From Opisthocomus hoazin (Eukaryota > Chordata > Aves > Opisthocomiformes > Opisthocomidae): a stretch of 64,000 nt of DNA. The notes below the pieces were generated by a model. That model worked only from the letters and a program-made list of their open reading frames with translations, was not told the DNA's origin and ran no database searches. Location of the stretch: positions 6,510,001-6,574,000 of the forward strand of contig NC_134434.1 of NCBI RefSeq assembly GCF_030867145.1, given 5' to 3'. Both the position numbers and the translations under genes were made by a program. Shown piece by piece: positions 58,495-64,000 of the stretch (positions within the stretch are counted from its first letter, which is position 1; the number at the start of each line of letters is the position of its first letter).

Positions 58495-61400
58495 AGGTCT
58501 TGAGGGGGGATGCTTGCTAAGGGGAAAGTGAGGGTTTGGGCTCCTCGTCGCCGCATTTGCACAAACATCAGTTCAGAAACACTGTAGATGCAGCACAGCC
58601 CCCTTTTTCTCGGCTCCTCCAAGCATCTCCTTACAGCAGAGCAAGCCTGGGGCTCTCCCATCACATCCCAGCTCATCCCTCCCCGGTAATGCTGCGTCGG
58701 TGCTGGTGCTGGTAATTACAAGCTGCATTGCTCTAGTCTTGTGTGCTCTTCCAGGAGGAAAGGGAGCCTGAATTAATAATAACGACACACCTAGTGATGA
58801 TTGGATTTACAGCTCTGTGTGTGTGTGTTTGGCTGCAGCGCGTTGGGCCCAATTATACAAAGATTTGGGTCGGTTTGCGGGTTCTGGGTTGGCTGCTTTG
58901 TCTGGCGAGGATTGCAGGGCTGGTGCCACGCTAGCTTGGCATCGTTGGTGCCACCAACAACTGATAATGGGGGGTGCGGGGGCAGCAAACTTGTTTTGCC
59001 TTTGGGCAGCAGGTGGATTAGCAAAAAAAAAAAAAGTATGATTAGATTTCCGTCATAGTTTGATTGTTTCTGGGATTTTGGGGGAACCTCCACTGAAACT
59101 CATTGCGCAGGTCCCGGTGAGCACTGGTCGGGTAGCGGATCTGCCGGGCGTTTCACGCTGCGTTGTGCCGGCCGGTCCCTGCGCACAGCACTGGCCGTGC
59201 TCCCATCCCGGCATCCTCCCCACTCCCAGCGCTCCCGAGGAAGAGAGGCAAGTTGTGCTACCAAAGAAGACAGCGATGGCGCGGTGGAGCGTGCCAGAGC
59301 GTTGTTGTATCAACTTCAAGCAGTCTGTAAAGGCGGCACAGGGTGCCCCCAGGCACCCCGAGTTTAGGGGTTGTTAGAGGCAGACTGGTGCAGGTTCGGT
59401 CCCCAGGGCAGAGCGTGACAGCGTGCGGCTGTGGAGCAGAAACCCTGTGTGAGGTGCAGGAGGCAGAAGGTGCTCAGCCATTCCGAGTAGGAATTTCACA
59501 GTGTGTGGTACCTGATTTGGGTCCCAAACTTCTAAAAGCAGTCAGCTCGCCACAGGAAGCTGGCATTAGGATTTCAGAGATTCGTGGGTTTCAGACAAAC
59601 GCCCTCAGGTCAAGGCTTTTGTGAGGGGAGCTGCATATTCAGGCACTTGAGACTTTACAGCTTGTCTTTCCCTCCACCACAAATTTTCCTATAAAATCCA
59701 AGAGGTAATGCAGGGGGAAAAAGAAAAAAAACAAAAAAAAGAAAAGCTTTCAAAATAAACAGTTTCCTAGGCTGTGTGTTTCCATCAGCTTGGGGAGCAA
59801 AACAGACGCTGAATGTGGAAGTCAAACATGACTGTGATTATAGGATGCAGTTTATAAAAGTGATCGATTTGCAGATCAATGCAATGGTTTTTCAAGAAGT
59901 TTTTTGTGTGGAATGTGTTAACAGCAATCTCACTTTTCCCCTCTGTTCAGGTTTCTAGTACAAGTATTTCTCAGCCCAAAAAAATAATTTAAGTGAGCAT
60001 TAAAAGAATTCCTTTGTATTTTTGAGAATGCTGTCCTGACAGGAATGAGAAACCCCATGATTAGAAAGGTGTGAGGGGGGAAAAAGTGAATCCTTGCACA
60101 GCCTCTGCAAGGCATTCAGATAAGGTAGCTAGACTGTCCCGTGAGCCTAAGTTGCTGAGAGCCGTACTCAAAGCCGGGCATTACCGAACCCGCCAAGAGC
60201 TGCCAAAATGTCTTGTACTCCGCTGAAGTCATGGGTGACTAATCTCGGCAAGTAGGCGTTGGGACGCATTCTTGCACAACAAACAGAAGTGAGGGAAAAA
60301 GAGAAGGTAGAAGTAAACCCTGGCGAGATTCTAGAGGGAGAACCAGCCTGCGTGCAACTGCCAGCACCGCGGCGTTGTCTGTTTGTCACCTGCTCTTCTC
60401 CCAATGAGTGTTTGCTGCCCTAAAGCCCTCGCGGTGTGGTTGAGGGATGTGGGAGGGCTGAGCAACTGCTTGAGATCCCGCAAGTTTTTGGAACACCTCT
60501 GCAGGGCTTTAGGGGCTGCTTTTGGGAAAGCAGATGGACTCTTCTCTGCAGCTGTTGTCAGATACGTATCAGAGGATGGGCCACCGAGTACCGCAGCCGC
60601 TTCGTGGCCAGCGGCTGTGCTCCTTGACGGCTGCAGTTTTGTTGGGTTTTGGAGAAACTCGGATGAGTTTTGATAACATTGATTTACGAAGAGCATCGTG
60701 ATTTAATCCCCCACTACTGTAAACGGTAGTCCCCTCTCCCGTGACAAACGGACAGCAGACTTTCCTCCTCACTGGGCTTTAGTTTGATGTCCTCCATAGG
60801 GCGCGTGTGAGGATGGAGCAGTTGCATTAATGCATCTCTTCTCCCCTGCAGTATTTCAATTACATTTCCTGATATACAGTACATGACTTAATGGATGACA
60901 TACTTATTAAAAGCTAAACCTGGGTCTAAGCCAGACCTCCCTGAAACAAGTTTGGTGGCTTCTACCCTCGGAAGGAAGGTTTTGTAGCTTCTCTGCTGAG
61001 CCTTAGTTGCTGATGTTTAAGACCCAGAGGACACTCAGACCCGTTACCTGCTGGAGGTGGAACCGGCTGCGTCGGGCTCCCGAGGGGAAGGTGCTGGTTC
61101 TTGCTACCAAAGGTGTTAGGAAGACGCCCGGCCGGTCCTGCTCCACCACAGCCTTTGGCTAGTTGCGTTAGCAGGACCAGAGGAGGGTCGTTACAAGGTT
61201 TAGTTTGCTTCATACAACTGAAGCCTGATGCGAGGGTAAAAACCGCATGGATCTCAATCAGTTTATGAGCTGAAGAGGAACAAATGCAGCCCTTATTCCT
61301 GCCATCTGCAGAGCGTACACAATGCCTTTTTTTAGCTTAATTAAAAAAAAAAAAAGTTATATGCAATGTAAGTTCATGGAAATCACTGATGTTTGCATTT

Positions 61401-61870
61401 TCCGAGTTTATTGCGTTTCTCAGTACACGTCGTCTTCCCTTTTGCACACTCCCTTGTTTGTCGTAGGTAAAGCAGTGCAGGAGGCACATTGTATCTCACT
61501 GAAAACTGCCTCAGTGTTTGCGTTTGAACAGGTGGACGTTAACGCTAATTGTTTGTTTCAAAATAAACAGAAAGCACCGTTGTAAATAGTAGATTCTTTG
61601 CATGTCCAGCTTTAAAGTGAGTATTGCTTAGAGGCTTGCGTGACGTGACCGCTTCAGGGCTGTCACTCGGGAAGAGTGATGCCAGCTTTGTAGTCACGGT
61701 GTCGCTTCTGTCAATGCCGCTGCACACGTTGTGCGTTCCAGAAACGGCTGTCGCTAAGAATCAGGAAACTTCCTGCAGGTCCACAGGAGTCATTTTACTT
61801 GATACTTTCAGGTTTGATTCCTTATTCTTTTCCTCCAAGATCTAATACGACATTTCTCTTTCTTTTGCAG

Positions 61871-63370
<1,500 letters not shown>

Positions 63371-63636
63371 CTGACAAAATCTTCCTCTCTCTTTTGGTTG
63401 AAAGGAAAACACAAAAAAATAAAGAAATCTGTCGGTCAAAGGCACGTTGACCTGAGAAGTTGGCCCAGAACAGTTTTCAGACAACGGTACTGTTGAAGAG
63501 TGGTGTGAAGGCAAGCAGACCTGAGAAACCCGGGCTGGTTTTAGGGCTGTCCGCAGAGGAGGGACGACAGCGAATGAACTCTAAACACAAAGCACTAAAC
63601 ATGTCTAAGTATGAACAGAAGGCACATATGTTGTAG

Positions 63637-63642
63637 AATAAA
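63637..63642 (+). terminator. Candidate proximal polyadenylation signal
   Basis: AATAAA in 'gtagaataaattatg', about 270 bases after the stop. Another hexamer lies at 63418-63423. Either would give a short-UTR isoform; use is not shown. Confidence 0.35.
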
Positions 63643-63787
63643 TTATGTATATATTTTTTTACAAAACTTGAACTTGCAGGCAAGCTTTGGTTGGGTTATT
63701 ATTATTTTTTTTTCAACTTTTTCCAGAATGCTTCTCTCTAGGGAACAAGAATGTTTTTAATGGCATAACAAAGGCAAGAATCTGCCT

Positions 63788-63810
63788 TATTATTATTATT
63801 ATTATTATTT
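63788..63810 (+). repeat. ATT trinucleotide microsatellite in KCNJ2 3' UTR
   Basis: About eight ATT units followed by a T-run. Confidence 0.9.
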
Positions 63811-64000
63811 TTTAAAAAGCTGCTGCTAACTACATGAACACAAATGGTTATTTTTGTTGCAGTGTAGTTTTTTATTTTCTCTTGTGTAATTTAAAAGGAA
63901 ACAAAAGTCAGTGTTGAACTTTTTGGGTTGAAAAGCTCGTGATCGCTTCAGAGAGGCCGATGTTGCCAGGAAGTCTAAACTCCTTTTGAGGCCAGTAGTT

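Larger units (their letters stand above)
56729..61870 (+). other. KCNJ2: KCNJ2 intron 1
   Basis: A 5,142-base GT-AG intron (donor GTAAGC, acceptor CTTTCTTTTGCAG), a similar size to the mammalian intron. It holds a 20-bp minisatellite (57797-57990) and a G26 run (58469-58494). A complex AT-rich stretch near 58768-58870 contains an AGGTGTG T-box half-site on the minus strand, and may be regulatory. No exon is supported inside. Confidence 0.85.
63371..64000 (+). other. KCNJ2: KCNJ2 3' UTR, partial
   Basis: Non-coding after TGA. It is AU-rich, with AATAAA at 63418-63423 and 63637-63642 and an ATT triplet repeat (63788-63810). The mammalian UTR is several kb, so it probably continues past the window edge. 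Confidence 0.85.

Overview
This window is vertebrate nuclear DNA, almost certainly from a bird. The two certain genes are the tandem inward-rectifier potassium channel genes KCNJ16 (Kir5.1) and KCNJ2 (Kir2.1). They sit on the same strand, each with its whole coding sequence in one exon, as in other vertebrates. The avian call rests on CR1 retrotransposons as the only young interspersed repeats, a low repeat load, ancient amniote repeat fragments, and small dense CpG islands carrying long G or C runs. In mammals this pair lies in a gene desert between MAP2K6 and SOX9; neither flanking gene is visible here.

Layout. 0-13 kb: a CR1 copy, then a CpG-island promoter at about 2.1-2.5 kb. The promoter has a CACGTG palindrome and an RFX/X-box-like site, and it precedes a short start exon with a perfect donor. 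Frame-compatible candidate exons follow at 7.46 kb and at 12.5 or 30.5 kb. They may form an unrecognised small gene or be 5' untranslated exons of KCNJ16. 12.7-13.8 kb: a second CpG island with a GGGGCC/GGGGCT array, a GT microsatellite and an older CR1. 13.8-38 kb: mostly non-coding, with ancient repeats, a striking CTTCT/CTCGT microsatellite at 22.2 kb, and two hairpin-forming inverted repeats. 38.2-39.6 kb: the KCNJ16 coding exon. 39.6-55 kb: intergenic, with a third CpG island at 44.6-45.1 kb holding a perfect CTCF-type motif, and a CR1 with a partly open ORF2 at 49.6-50.3 kb. 56-64 kb: KCNJ2, with a CCAAT/GC-box/TATTAAA promoter, a non-coding exon 1, a 5.1 kb intron, then exon 2 with three upstream ORFs, the 427-residue coding sequence and a 3' UTR that runs off the window.

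Function. Kir2.1 makes the strongly rectifying IK1 conductance of heart, skeletal muscle and neurons. Kir5.1 is a modulatory subunit that pairs mainly with Kir4.1/4.2 in kidney and glia. Two residues differ from the mammalian proteins as I remember them: aspartate instead of asparagine at the rectification position of Kir5.1, and glutamine instead of glutamate at position 125 of Kir2.1.
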